A DNA stretch of 64,000 nt from Bacillota bacterium (GCA_023412215.1 JAEYNX010000025.1:1-64000), one strand, 5' to 3'. Counted from the first letter of the stretch, positions 27,152 through 36,352 are shown. The notes: generated from the letters alone by a model not told the origin. A program made the numbers and translations.

Positions 27152-28462
27152 TTATATCTTTCGTTTGTCAATCACGCGTTTGGCCTTGCCCTCTGAACGC
27201 TGAATGGTTTTGGGCTCAACCAGCCGAACCTTTGCGGCAATGCCGAGGGTGGACTCCACCGCCGCGTGTATCCTGCGCTCCTGCTCCTCAATGTGCCTTA
27301 CCGCATCCGAAAACATCTCCTCCGACATCTCTACCTGAATCTCAAGGGTATCCAAATTATCCACCCTGTCTACAATCAGCATATAATGCGGCGCGGTCTG
27401 GCCGAGAGAAAGCAGCACACTCTCCACCTGCGAGGGGAATACATTCACGCCGCGGATAATGAGCATATCGTCCGTTCTGCCGCAGGGCTTGGTCATCTTC
27501 ACGAAGGTGCGCCCGCAGGAGCACTTCTCGCGGGTGAGGGTGGCGATGTCCCTTGTGCGGTAACGGATAAGCGGCAGCGCCTCTTTGGTAATGGCGGTAA
27601 ACACCAGCTCGCCCTGCTCGCCGTCGGGCAGCTGCCTGCCGGTTTCGGGGTCGATGATCTCCGCGATGAAATGGTCCTCGTTGATGTGCATACCCGTCTG
27701 CTCGCTGCACTCAAACGAAACACCCGGCCCCATAACCTCCGAAAGACCGTAGATATCGTACGCCTTGATGCCGAGCAGGTTTTCGATCTCTTTTCTCATC
27801 GGTTCTGTCCACGGCTCGGCGCCGAAGATACCCGCCTTGAGCTTGAGCTGCGATTTATCGATGCCCATCTCCTTTAAGGTTTCACCGAGGTAGAGCGCGT
27901 AGGACGGTGTACTGCAGAGAATGGTAGAGCCGTAATCGAGCATAATCTGTATCTGACGCTGGGTATTGCCGGTTGAAACGGGGATAACCGAAGCCTTGAT
28001 AGCCTCGGCGCCGTAATGCAGCCCAAGACCGCCCGTAAACAGCCCGTAGCCGTAGGCGATATGGACGAAATCCTTGGCGTTGCCGCCCGCCGCAACGAGC
28101 GAGCGCGCAATGATCTCCTTCCATACCTCCACGTCGTTCTGGGTATAACCCACTACGGTCTGCTTGCCCGTGGTGCCGGAGGACGCGTGGATTCGCACGA
28201 TCTCATCCATCGGAACGGCAAACATCCCAAAGGGATAGTTATCTCTTAAATCCTGCTTTACGGTAAACGGCAGCTTCGAAAGGTCGTCTACGCCGCGGAT
28301 ATCGTCGGGCGTAACGCCCATTTCATCCATCCTCGCCCTAAAATAGGGCACGTTCGCGTATACCCTGCGAATGGTCCGGGAAAGCCTTAAGGATTGCAGG
28401 CTTCTAAGCTCGTGAAGCGGTGCGGTTTCAATAGCGGGTGTCCAGTAGTTTTGAGGCATCAC
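27152..28462 (-). CDS. phenylacetate-CoA ligase-type enzyme (PaaK family), copy 1
   Basis: A 436-residue AMP-forming adenylating enzyme. The P-loop HASSGTTGKQTVVGYT is near residue 90, YGLSEVMGPG near 237 binds adenylate, and the YRTRDIATL, GRTDDMLIIRGVNVFPSQVE and final EGKAKRVIDKRK blocks provide the C-terminal lid and catalytic Lys. Such enzymes link aryl-acetates with CoA using ATP. It is the fourth cistron of the paaK-iorA-iorB-paaK set, 36 bases after iorB, and so may act on the same aryl-acetyl-CoA that Ior makes. Confidence 0.92.
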   Translation of the reverse strand: MMPQNYWTPAIETAPLHELRSLQSLRLSRTIRRVYANVPYFRARMDEMGVTPDDIRGVDDLSKLPFTVKQDLRDNYPFGMFAVPMDEIVRIHASSGTTGKQTVVGYTQNDVEVWKEIIARSLVAAGGNAKDFVHIAYGYGLFTGGLGLHYGAEAIKASVIPVSTGNTQRQIQIMLDYGSTILCSTPSYALYLGETLKEMGIDKSQLKLKAGIFGAEPWTEPMRKEIENLLGIKAYDIYGLSEVMGPGVSFECSEQTGMHINEDHFIAEIIDPETGRQLPDGEQGELVFTAITKEALPLIRYRTRDIATLTREKCSCGRTFVKMTKPCGRTDDMLIIRGVNVFPSQVESVLLSLGQTAPHYMLIVDRVDNLDTLEIQVEMSEEMFSDAVRHIEEQERRIHAAVESTLGIAAKVRLVEPKTIQRSEGKAKRVIDKRKI

Positions 28463-28498
28463 TTATTTCCCCTTTCATCTGTTGTTGCATGTCTTTAT

Positions 28499-29092
28499 TT
28501 ACACAGGAGCGTTTGCACCGATGTCAAACGCCCTTTGGTTAAGCTCCAAAAACTTTGCGGGCACACACTCGGCAATGGCGGTTGTCCATACCTCCTTTTC
28601 AAACTGCAGGTGGTGAGACAATACCCCCATCAGCACCACATTCACCGCCTTGGCATTGCCTGCCTGTAAGGCGAGGTCGAGGGCGTCTACCGCTACCAGA
28701 TTTGTGCCAAGGGCCCTGATTTTGCCTTCAATATCCTCGGGGTAACTGGCTGCGCCTGTAATCACCGGCATGGGGTCAATATGCTGGCTGCTCGCGATAA
28801 TGGTGCCGCCTTTTTTTAAATATGGGATATACCGCGCCGCCTCCAGCAGTTCAAAGGCGATAATCAAATCTGCCTCTCCCGGCTCTACCGTCGGGGAGTA
28901 CACCTTCTCGCCATACTTTACATAGGTGACGACCGAGCCGCCGCGCTGCGACATGCCGTGTACCTCTGAAACCTTGGCATCGTAGCCCTTGCTAACCAAT
29001 ACATGCCCGAGCAGCTTGCTGGCAAGCAGCGAGCCCTGCCCGCCGACGCCTACAATCATAATGCTTTTGACATCGTTTGCTGAGTTGTTCAT
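28499..29092 (-). CDS. iorB: indolepyruvate ferredoxin oxidoreductase, beta subunit (IorB)
   Basis: A 197-residue gamma-type domain of the 2-oxoacid:ferredoxin oxidoreductase family, starting around IMIVGVGGQGSLLASKLL, the CoA/TPP-interface Rossmann-like segment. With IorA it oxidatively decarboxylates aryl-pyruvates to aryl-acetyl-CoA, CO2 and reduced ferredoxin. The open frame reaches further upstream, but the ATG at 29092 overlaps the iorA stop by 4 bases (ATGA) and has a GGAGAAGCAGG site, so translational coupling decides the start. Confidence 0.95.
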   Translation of the reverse strand: MNNSANDVKSIMIVGVGGQGSLLASKLLGHVLVSKGYDAKVSEVHGMSQRGGSVVTYVKYGEKVYSPTVEPGEADLIIAFELLEAARYIPYLKKGGTIIASSQHIDPMPVITGAASYPEDIEGKIRALGTNLVAVDALDLALQAGNAKAVNVVLMGVLSHHLQFEKEVWTTAIAECVPAKFLELNQRAFDIGANAPV

Positions 29093-30834
29093 CCCTGCTT
29101 CTCCTCCCCTGTGCCGATGGCAGCGAACGCGCAAAGGCCCTCACACAGTCCGCAGCCCACGCAAAGTGTAGCGTCGATACCGGCCTTGCCGTCTTCCATG
29201 CGAATGGCCGGGCAACCGATTTTAAAGCAGGCGCGGCAGGCACGGCATTTTTTCCGGTCTACCTCAAACGGCTTACCGTGCTTTACATGTTTAAGCAGCA
29301 CGCAGGGACGGCGTGCTATCACCACCGAAGGCTCGCTTGCCGCGAGCTCCTCTTTGATAACGGCCATCGTGTTCTTCACATCGTTCGGGTCTACTACCCG
29401 CACCCTTGAGATGCCCACCGCCTCGCAGAGCTTCTCGATGCTGATTTTAGCGGTGGGATCCCCCTTAATGGTATAACCGGTAGTGGGGTTCTGCTGGTGC
29501 CCTGTCATACCCGTAATGGAATTATCCAATATCAGTACCGTGGAAATCCCCTGATTATAGGCGATATCGATGAGGCCGGTAACGCCCGAGTGCATAAAGG
29601 TGGAATCGCCGATGACTGCGACGCTGCTCTGAGCCGACTGCTCCCCCCTTGCCTTGTTAAAGCCATGCACTCCGGAGATGGACGCCCCCATGCAGATGGT
29701 GGTGTCCATGGCTGAAAGGGGCGGCGCCGCACCCAGGGTGTAGCAGCCGATATCGCCGAAAACCGTGACGCCTAACCGGTTCAGCGCATAGAACAGCCCC
29801 CTGTGCGGGCAGCCCGGGCACATCACGGGCGGGCGCGCGGGCACCGCTTCACCAAAGCTTTGGATATTCGGCTTTCCGCCCAGCAGCTTTTCACGGATAA
29901 GGCTCTGTGAATACTCACCGATATAGGTAAACAACTCTTTGCCTGTAACGTCAAGCCCCAGCTTGCGGCAATGGGTTTCAATCACATCATCTAATTCTTC
30001 TATGATGTAAAGCTTATCAACTTTACTTGCGAATTCACAGATGAGGTTCACCGGCAGCGGGTAGATCATGCCGAGCTTTAGGTAACTCACACTGTCGCCC
30101 AGCGCTTCCTTCGCGTATTGGTACGCGATCCCCGCGGTGATCACGCCTACCTTCAGGTTATTGTACTCAATCGTGTTGATGGCCGCTGTTTCAGCGTACT
30201 CGATAAGCTTTTGCGTACGTTCCTCAACCACTACGTGCTTCGGCCTTGCAAAAGCGGGCATCATTACATACTTGGCGGGGTTTTTCTTATATTCTTTCAG
30301 CGGAAGGTTCTGCCGCCCCGCGGTTGTTACAATGCTCTGAGAATGCGAAACCCTCGTGCTCAAGCGCAGCAGCACAGGGGTATCGAACTGCTCGGAAAGC
30401 TCAAAGGCAAGTTTTGTGTAGTTTTTGCATTCTTCTGAATCGGACGGCTCGAGCATCGGCACCTTCGCAGACATCGCGTAATGGCGTGAATCCTGCTCGT
30501 TCTGGGAGGAATGCATGCCGGGGTCGTCCGCCACGGCAATGACAAAACCGGCGTTTACCCCCGTATAAGACGCGGTAAACAGCGGGTCGGCCGCCACGTT
30601 CAACCCGACATGCTTCATCGCACAGAAAGCGCGCGCACCGCCGATTGAAGCGCCCAACGCCACCTCACAGGCAACCTTTTCATTCGGTGCCCATTCACAG
30701 TAAAGCTCCTCATATTTACAGGCGTTTTCGGTAATCTCGGTGCTGGGTGTTCCGGGGTAACTTGAAACCACCCGTACACCCGCCTCGTACAACCCGCGCG
30801 CAACCGCCTCGTTGCCCAGCATAAGCCCTCTCAC
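29089..30834 (-). CDS. iorA: indolepyruvate ferredoxin oxidoreductase, alpha subunit (IorA)
   Basis: A 581-residue subunit. The N-terminal pyrimidine-binding domain starts at GNEAVARGLYEAGV, the TPP-binding domain has GDIGCYTLGAAPPLS and GDSTFMHSG (GDx-N region), and the last 60 residues hold two [4Fe-4S] motifs, CRACRACFKIGCP and CVGCGLCEGLC. It uses ferredoxin as electron acceptor, so it works only in anaerobes. The GTG start shares one base with the stop of paaK copy 2, with a GGAGGAAAACGA site before it. Confidence 0.97.
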   Translation of the reverse strand: MRGLMLGNEAVARGLYEAGVRVVSSYPGTPSTEITENACKYEELYCEWAPNEKVACEVALGASIGGARAFCAMKHVGLNVAADPLFTASYTGVNAGFVIAVADDPGMHSSQNEQDSRHYAMSAKVPMLEPSDSEECKNYTKLAFELSEQFDTPVLLRLSTRVSHSQSIVTTAGRQNLPLKEYKKNPAKYVMMPAFARPKHVVVEERTQKLIEYAETAAINTIEYNNLKVGVITAGIAYQYAKEALGDSVSYLKLGMIYPLPVNLICEFASKVDKLYIIEELDDVIETHCRKLGLDVTGKELFTYIGEYSQSLIREKLLGGKPNIQSFGEAVPARPPVMCPGCPHRGLFYALNRLGVTVFGDIGCYTLGAAPPLSAMDTTICMGASISGVHGFNKARGEQSAQSSVAVIGDSTFMHSGVTGLIDIAYNQGISTVLILDNSITGMTGHQQNPTTGYTIKGDPTAKISIEKLCEAVGISRVRVVDPNDVKNTMAVIKEELAASEPSVVIARRPCVLLKHVKHGKPFEVDRKKCRACRACFKIGCPAIRMEDGKAGIDATLCVGCGLCEGLCAFAAIGTGEEKQG

Positions 30835-32147
30835 TACTCGTTTTCCTCCTTGGTGTTTCGTAAATCAAAAACCCGTTTCGCCTTGCCCTGATACCGCTCG
30901 AGCGATTTGGGCTCGGCAAGCGTAACCTTTGCTTCAATGCCCAGCACTGTTTTAAGCTTCGCCTTTATTGCCTTTTGCAGCTTTTCCAGCTCAGAATATT
31001 TCTCAAGTAAGCCGGTATCCATCAGCTCCACCTTGACCTCGAGGGTATCCATGAACCCTTCGCGCCGCACAATAAGCTGGTAATGTCCGCCCACCTGCGG
31101 GCAGGAAACGAGCACGCTCTCGATCTGCGACGGGAATACATTCACCCCGCGTATCTTGAGCATGTCGTCTGTGCGGCCCATAATCTTGTCCATCCGCACA
31201 TGGGTTCTGCCGCAGCGGCACACCTCATAGGTTAAGCGCGAGATATCCTTGGTGCGGTACCGGAGCACCGGAAATCCCTCTTTGGTAATGGTGGTAATGA
31301 CAAGCTCCCCCGCCTCACCGGCTGCGAGGCCTTCTCCTGTCACGCTGTCGATGATCTCGGGGATAAAATGGTCTTCGGCGATGTGCATCCCGTCGCGGTA
31401 TTCGCACTCACCCGAAACACCCGGGCCCATCAACTCGCTCATCCCATAGTTATCGGTGGCGAAAAGGCCCCATGCCTCTTCAATTTTATCCCGCATCTCG
31501 AGCGTACAGCCCTCCGAGCCGAACAGCCCAAGGCGCAGCTTAAAGTCCTCTTTGGCAAAGCCCATCTCCTTTGCAACCTCCGCCATATAGAGCGCATAGG
31601 ATGGGGTGGAAACCAACGCCGTCGTACCGAAATCCTTCATCAGCATGATGTGTTTTTCGGTGTTCCCGCTGGAGGTGGGCACCACGGCCGCGCCTAGGCG
31701 TTCAAGGCCGTAGTGCAGGCCAAGCGCGCCGGTAAACAGGCCGTAGCCAAACGCAATCTGCACAAGGTCGTCCTCCCGCGCACCCGCTGCCGCCACCAGC
31801 CTTGCGACAAGGTCGCTCCAATTGTCGAGGTCTGTTTTTGTATACCCCACAACGGTGGGCTTGCCGGTGGTGCCGGAGGAGGCGTGTATGCGCACGATTT
31901 TGTTCATCGGCGCGGCAAACATGCCGAACGGGTAGGTGTCGCGAATATCCTCTTTGGTGGTAAAGGGTATGTATTTTAAGTCGCTCAGGCATTTGATCTT
32001 GTCGGGGGAAACCTTCGCGTCGTCAAACTTCTTGCGGTACATCGGCACCGTTTGATAGCAATAGCTCACCATCCATTTTAACCGGGTAAGCTGCAGCTCT
32101 TCAAGCCTCTGTCTGCCCATGGTTTCCAGCTCTTTTTGCCAAAACAT
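30834..32147 (-). CDS. phenylacetate-CoA ligase-type enzyme (PaaK family), copy 2
   Basis: A 437-residue AMP-forming ligase with the same layout as copy 1: HASSGTTGKPTVVGYT, YGMSELMGPGVSGE, YRTKDISRLT, GRTDDMLKIRGVNVFPSQIE and a final QGKAKRVFDLR. It is clearly diverged from copy 1, so this is an old duplication. The start was set to the ATG at 32147 because GGAGG lies just before it and inside the longer open frame. It is the first gene of the ior cluster. Confidence 0.92.
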   Translation of the reverse strand: MFWQKELETMGRQRLEELQLTRLKWMVSYCYQTVPMYRKKFDDAKVSPDKIKCLSDLKYIPFTTKEDIRDTYPFGMFAAPMNKIVRIHASSGTTGKPTVVGYTKTDLDNWSDLVARLVAAAGAREDDLVQIAFGYGLFTGALGLHYGLERLGAAVVPTSSGNTEKHIMLMKDFGTTALVSTPSYALYMAEVAKEMGFAKEDFKLRLGLFGSEGCTLEMRDKIEEAWGLFATDNYGMSELMGPGVSGECEYRDGMHIAEDHFIPEIIDSVTGEGLAAGEAGELVITTITKEGFPVLRYRTKDISRLTYEVCRCGRTHVRMDKIMGRTDDMLKIRGVNVFPSQIESVLVSCPQVGGHYQLIVRREGFMDTLEVKVELMDTGLLEKYSELEKLQKAIKAKLKTVLGIEAKVTLAEPKSLERYQGKAKRVFDLRNTKEENE

Positions 32148-32207
32148 GAGTAATCCTCCTGCTTCCGTCATGATATCACGCAGTCTAAACTGCCGCTACA
32201 AAAACAA

Positions 32208-32245
32208 CAGAATGCTAAACCGCATGGTAGACACACGGTTTAGCA
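32208..32245 (-). terminator. terminator after the sodium/solute symporter gene
   Basis: A 10-bp stem (TGCTAAACCG with CGGTTTAGCA, 32213-32245) is followed on the minus strand by a T-rich stretch. It lies about 65 bases before the paaK copy 2 start, so the ior cluster either has a promoter downstream of it or depends on read-through. Confidence 0.75.
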
Positions 32246-32282
32246 GTTATCTGTACTATCGTTTGGTAATGCGTGAGTAATA

Positions 32283-33791
32283 CTATACCTTTGCAGGCTC
32301 AGTGGTCTGCAGTGTATAGTCCTTGTTATAGAAATGCTCTTTTGCGGTCTCTTCCTCGGCACTTATTCTCTTGCTCAGCTTGCTGCCGATAAAGCAGGCC
32401 ACAAATGAAGCGGCGATAGAAATCACCCCGAAGATGGCGGAGTTTGCGGATTTAAAGCCGGACGCGATTGCAAGAGAGGTGCAAAGCAGCGGGCCTGTAA
32501 TCATACCAGCCCACGCGCCCGCGCGGTTGATGCCCTTCCAATACAGGGATAACAGGTAGGGCGCCAAGAATGCTCCGGCTACACTGCCCCACGAAAAAGC
32601 CATGAGCATTAAGATGGGTGACTTATAAGAGGCAATTAGGTAGGAGGCGGCAATAAACACCAAACAGAGGATTCGTGTGACTAGTAAGGTGGTTTTCTTG
32701 CTCATCTTGGTGAAGATGGTCTCCTGCAGAAGATCGATGGAGATAGCCGAGCAGGAGGTAAGCGTAATGCCCGAAAGGGTGGAAACCGAGGCGGACAGCA
32801 CCAGTACCAATACGATACCGAGCAGAACGTTCGGCAACGTTTGTACCAGAATATCCGGCACCATCAGGTCATAGTTGGCTGCCCCGTTTACCTGCGGCAC
32901 CTCGGTAAAAAAGATACGTGTGAGAGAACCTATAAAGTAGGCGCCTACCGCTATCACGGTACAGAATACCGTGGAGATAACGGTGCCTGTTTTTACGCTC
33001 TTTTTATCCGCAATACCGTAATACTTATGTACCATCTGCGGCAATCCCCAGCTGCCGAAGCTGGTGAGCAGCACGAGGCTCGCGACCCCAATAAAGGTAT
33101 TCCACGTGAAGGTGGTCAAGCCGCTTTGGCTCATTTCATCATACACCTTTACCACGCCGTTTGCAATGCCGCCTACCGTATCGGCTCGGGTTACAAAGAA
33201 AATCATGGCCGCTACGCCGCCCAACATGATAATGCCCTGAATGAGGTCGGCCTGCAGGGAAGCAACATAGCCGCCCACTACAAGGTACACCGCCGCGACC
33301 ACGGCAATACCCAGCATAGCCATATGATAATCTATGTTCAGTACCTTTTCACAGAGGTAGCTTAAGCCCGAATATACCGAAGCGGAATAGGGCGTCATGA
33401 ATATAAAGATGATAATCGCCGCATAAATCTTCATGCCCTTGCTGAAAAAACGCTTTTCAAACAGCTGCGGCATGGTTTTAATCTTCAGCCTTCTCGTAAC
33501 GTCTCTGGTGCGTTCGGCAAGCACCATCCAGGCAAGGAGAGCGCCAAACAGCGCGTTGCCAAGGCCTATTGAAAGCGCCCATAGGGCAAAATCCCACCCG
33601 GAACGCCCGGCGTACCCGATAAATATTACCGCGGAAAAATAGGTAGTTCCGTACGCAAACGCCGAAACCCACGGGCCCGCGCTGCGCCCACCCACCACAA
33701 ACGAGGTGAGAGAATTCGCCTTTCTGGCACTGGATACACCTACCGCAAGCATCAGCAGAAAATAGATCCCAACAATAATCCATATCGTCAT
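32283..33791 (-). CDS. sodium:solute symporter family protein
   Basis: A 502-residue polytopic protein with about 13 hydrophobic helices. The N-terminal SFVVGGRSAGPWVSAFAYGTT and the YLVVGGYVASLQADLIQG helix match the SSS family (PutP/PanF/SglT fold), which couples uptake to sodium. The substrate is not deducible from sequence; position upstream of the ior cluster suggests an organic or aromatic acid or amino acid, as inference only. The cytosolic C-terminal tail is short. A terminator separates it from the ior genes. Confidence 0.88.
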   Translation of the reverse strand: MTIWIIVGIYFLLMLAVGVSSARKANSLTSFVVGGRSAGPWVSAFAYGTTYFSAVIFIGYAGRSGWDFALWALSIGLGNALFGALLAWMVLAERTRDVTRRLKIKTMPQLFEKRFFSKGMKIYAAIIIFIFMTPYSASVYSGLSYLCEKVLNIDYHMAMLGIAVVAAVYLVVGGYVASLQADLIQGIIMLGGVAAMIFFVTRADTVGGIANGVVKVYDEMSQSGLTTFTWNTFIGVASLVLLTSFGSWGLPQMVHKYYGIADKKSVKTGTVISTVFCTVIAVGAYFIGSLTRIFFTEVPQVNGAANYDLMVPDILVQTLPNVLLGIVLVLVLSASVSTLSGITLTSCSAISIDLLQETIFTKMSKKTTLLVTRILCLVFIAASYLIASYKSPILMLMAFSWGSVAGAFLAPYLLSLYWKGINRAGAWAGMITGPLLCTSLAIASGFKSANSAIFGVISIAASFVACFIGSKLSKRISAEEETAKEHFYNKDYTLQTTEPAKV

Positions 33792-33969
33792 CGCAATTCT
33801 CCATTCCGCCGCTGTGCGTCGGCAGGGTTGATGAGGCAGCCCGTCTTATCAAGCACAGTGTAATACTAATTCCAAATTTCTAATTGAAATAAGTATAATG
33901 AATAAGACACAAAATACGATTTACCTGTTTACCACTTTTTTGCGTTAAAGCATCGACAGAATAATAATA

Positions 33970-33997
33970 CGACTGCTTGTACAAACAGTCAAGCAGT
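33970..33997. repeat. inverted repeat downstream of mntP
   Basis: GACTGCTTG and CAAGCAGTC (9 bp) flank a 10-nt loop. It lies 29 bases after the mntP stop and is followed on the minus strand by an AT-rich stretch without a clean T run, so it is a weak terminator candidate. The remaining sequence from 33792 to 33969 is AT-rich and holds no gene that I can see. Confidence 0.5.
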
Positions 33998-34026
33998 CAT
34001 ATATAAAAATAAAGAATTTTGTATAC

Positions 34027-34599
34027 TTAACCGAAAAAGGTATGCTCAATAAATATCTTTACACCAATTAAAATGAGCACTACCCCGCCGAAAATCTCTG
34101 CTTTATCCTTCAGCAGCCTGCCAACACCTTTACCAAGGTAGGCACCCGCAAGACATACAACAAAGGTGATACCGGCAATCATCGAGGCCGAATAGATGAT
34201 GCTCACATTCATTGCTGCGAGACTCACACCCACGGCCAAAGCATCAATGCTGGTAGCAATCGCCTGTGTTACAATGGTCTTAGCCGTTATTTTTTCTATC
34301 GGGCAAGCTTCAACCTCTTTTTTGCGCTCACGAATGGCCTCAACAATCATCTTAATGCCGATGAAGCTCAGCAGCACCAACGCAACCCAATGATCAATCT
34401 TTTGAATATAAACGGCAAAGGCCTGTCCGGCCAGCCAGCCAAGGCAGGGCATGATGCCCTGAGCCAGCCCAAAGGCAAATGAAAAAGACAAAGCCTGCTT
34501 GAATCTCATCTTGGCAACACACATGCCGTTGCTTATGGATACGGAAAAAGCATCCATGGCAAGCATTAAGGATATAACCAGCAAGGTTAACAAACTCAC
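34027..34599 (-). CDS. mntP: manganese efflux pump (MntP)
   Basis: A 190-residue membrane protein with six helices and the duplicated MDAFSVSISNG and SIDALAVGVSLA motifs (Asp residues in helices 1 and 4) of MntP, which exports Mn(II). The longest frame starts at 34638, but the predicted transcription start is about 34640, so that codon would be at the very 5' end of the mRNA. The GTG at 34599 gives the family N-terminus (SLLTLLVISLMLAMDAF) and follows GAGGGGAATGG. No yybP-ykoY manganese riboswitch fits in the roughly 40-nt leader. Confidence 0.93.
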   Translation of the reverse strand: MSLLTLLVISLMLAMDAFSVSISNGMCVAKMRFKQALSFSFAFGLAQGIMPCLGWLAGQAFAVYIQKIDHWVALVLLSFIGIKMIVEAIRERKKEVEACPIEKITAKTIVTQAIATSIDALAVGVSLAAMNVSIIYSASMIAGITFVVCLAGAYLGKGVGRLLKDKAEIFGGVVLILIGVKIFIEHTFFG

Positions 34600-34646
34600 G
34601 CTACAACCCATTCCCCTCAATATGACAATGCTAAGCAATAGATTTA

Positions 34647-34675
34647 ATTATATCAGCCGTGCAGGCGAAACACAA
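34647..34675 (-). promoter_or_regulatory. promoter of mntP
   Basis: TTGTGT (34670-34675), 17-base spacer, TATAAT (34647-34652) on the minus strand. It sets the 5' end so that the GTG start at 34599 is favoured. Confidence 0.8.
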
Positions 34676-34745
34676 TAAAAAATTGACATAACCCTTGTGT
34701 TTTGCGTTAAGCTCCCTCAATCACTGATTATTCACAGAAACTTAA

Positions 34746-34774
34746 TTGAATTGACCATAAAAATACAGTAAAAT
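34746..34774 (+). promoter_or_regulatory. promoter of the DUF5685-DUF4430 gene group
   Basis: TTGAAT, 17-base spacer, TAAAAT on the plus strand, about 60 bases before the first gene. It is divergent from the mntP promoter. Confidence 0.65.
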
Positions 34775-34836
34775 CATAGGTATGAGTTTATCAATACAGT
34801 GAACATGATGTATTTCCATGGCGAAAAGGTGATGGA

Positions 34837-35724
34837 TTGTTTGGTTATATAAGGCCGCTGAAACCCGAATTAAAGATAAAAGACTATGAGGTTTACCGCT
34901 CGGTTTATTGCGGGCTGTGTAAAGAACTTGGGCACACCTACGGGCCCTTTGCCCGACTAACCTTAAACTATGATTTTACCTTTTTGGCGCTGCTGGAGCT
35001 TGCTTTGCAGGATTCACCTCCTTGTATGAAGCGTGAACATTGTATCGCTCATCCCTTCACCAAGAGAATGTGCTGCCAAAGCTGCAGCGGTCTTAAGCTT
35101 ACTGCCGCCGCCGCAATGTTGATGGTGTACTATAAAAATCTCGATAATCTTCACGATAGTGGGTTACTGGGCAAACTGGCCGCGCTGCTATTGTACCCGA
35201 TAACAGCACTTTCCAAGCGTAAGGCTGCCAAGCTTTACCCTCAATTGGATATAATAATCGATGATGCAATCAATAGGCAGACCCAGCTGGAAACATCGCA
35301 TTGTAAAAGCATCGACGAAGCCGCCGATCCTACCGCTTCCGTGCTTTCAAAGATATGCGAGATGTTTTCGGAAAACCCGAAGGAGCAGCGTGTGCTCGCC
35401 CGTTTTGGCTATCTCACCGGGCGGTGGGTGTACCTGATAGATGCTCTTGACGATTTAGAGCAGGATGCCAAAAGCGACGGATATAATGTATTTATGCGGG
35501 CCGATTCGATAAAAGAGATGGACGAACAGGCTTTTGCACTCATAAAAGAGAATGCCATCGGTACCCTGAACCTGACCCACGGCGAGATAACAAAGGCCTT
35601 TCAACTGTTAGACCTAAAACAGTTCGCGCCGATTTTGGATAATATTCTTTTTTTAGGATTGCCCAATACGCAAGCGATAGTGATAAGCCCTAAAAGGAGC
35701 AAAAAACATGACAGATCCTTATAA
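34837..35724 (+). CDS. DUF5685 family protein
   Basis: A 295-residue soluble, mostly helical protein of unknown function that I recognise as DUF5685. The N-terminal YRSVYCGLCKELG and residues 60-85 (HCIAHPFTKRMCCQSCSG) contain six Cys and two His that look like a metal site. The remaining two thirds carry acidic patches such as DALDDLEQDAKSDGYN, which recall the Asp-rich motifs of isoprenoid-binding helical proteins, but that is only a resemblance. TTG start after AAAAGGTGATGG. It overlaps the J-domain gene by 17 bases. Confidence 0.82.
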   Translation: MFGYIRPLKPELKIKDYEVYRSVYCGLCKELGHTYGPFARLTLNYDFTFLALLELALQDSPPCMKREHCIAHPFTKRMCCQSCSGLKLTAAAAMLMVYYKNLDNLHDSGLLGKLAALLLYPITALSKRKAAKLYPQLDIIIDDAINRQTQLETSHCKSIDEAADPTASVLSKICEMFSENPKEQRVLARFGYLTGRWVYLIDALDDLEQDAKSDGYNVFMRADSIKEMDEQAFALIKENAIGTLNLTHGEITKAFQLLDLKQFAPILDNILFLGLPNTQAIVISPKRSKKHDRSL

Positions 35725-36352
35725 GATTCTTGGTGTTTCCGAAACTGCGACTGATGCGCAGGTCAAGGACGCGTATCGTGAGCTGGCCAAAAAATATCAT
35801 CCCGACACCTATGCTAACAACCCGCTTTCTGATCTCGCCGAAGAAAAGATGAAGGAAATCAACGAGGCGTACGATACCATCATGAATATGCGCCGCACCG
35901 GCAGAAGCTATAGCGCCGGTTCCGCCGGATACACCGGTTCCACGCAAAGCGGTTATGGAACCTCCTCACAGTTTGCGGATATCAGACGGCTGATCAACAG
36001 CAACCGCACCATTGAGGCAGAAGAATTACTCGATGGTATCCCTCAGTCCGGCCGGGATGCGGAATGGCATTTCTTAAAGGGCAGCATTCAATATAAAAAA
36101 GGATATCTGGATGACGCTTACGTGCATTTCAGCACCGCTTGCCGGTTAAACCCCAATAATGCCGAATATGCTTCTGCGCTCAACACCTTAAACTACCAGA
36201 GAGGCGGCGGAACCTACCCGGGGCGAAACGGTGGCTACCGCACAAACGCACAACCGATGGTTGGCTGCTCCCCCTGTGACCTCTGCTGCGGCCTGATGTA
36301 TGCAGACTGCTGCTGTGAATGTATGGGCGGTGACTTGATTGACTGCTGCTAA
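35708..36352 (+). CDS. J-domain (DnaJ-like) protein with TPR-like segment and cysteine-rich tail
   Basis: A 214-residue protein. Residues 1-65 are a J domain with the HPD motif at His31-Asp33, which would stimulate DnaK ATPase. Residues 66-90 are a Gly/Ser/Tyr-rich linker. Residues about 95-160 are helical with a TPR-like repeat (AEWHFLKGSIQYKKG, then AYVHFSTACRLNPNNAEY). The last 31 residues hold 10 Cys in doublets and a triplet (CSPCDLCC, CCCEC, CC end). It is not canonical DnaJ: no CxxCxGxG zinc fingers. RBS AAAAGGAGC. It overlaps both neighbours, so the group is co-translated. Confidence 0.9.
   Translation: MTDPYKILGVSETATDAQVKDAYRELAKKYHPDTYANNPLSDLAEEKMKEINEAYDTIMNMRRTGRSYSAGSAGYTGSTQSGYGTSSQFADIRRLINSNRTIEAEELLDGIPQSGRDAEWHFLKGSIQYKKGYLDDAYVHFSTACRLNPNNAEYASALNTLNYQRGGGTYPGRNGGYRTNAQPMVGCSPCDLCCGLMYADCCCECMGGDLIDCC

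Noticed and set aside
34600..34680. yybP-ykoY manganese riboswitch before mntP
   Set aside because: The promoter leaves only about 40 nt of leader, too short for the aptamer, and no conserved block is present.
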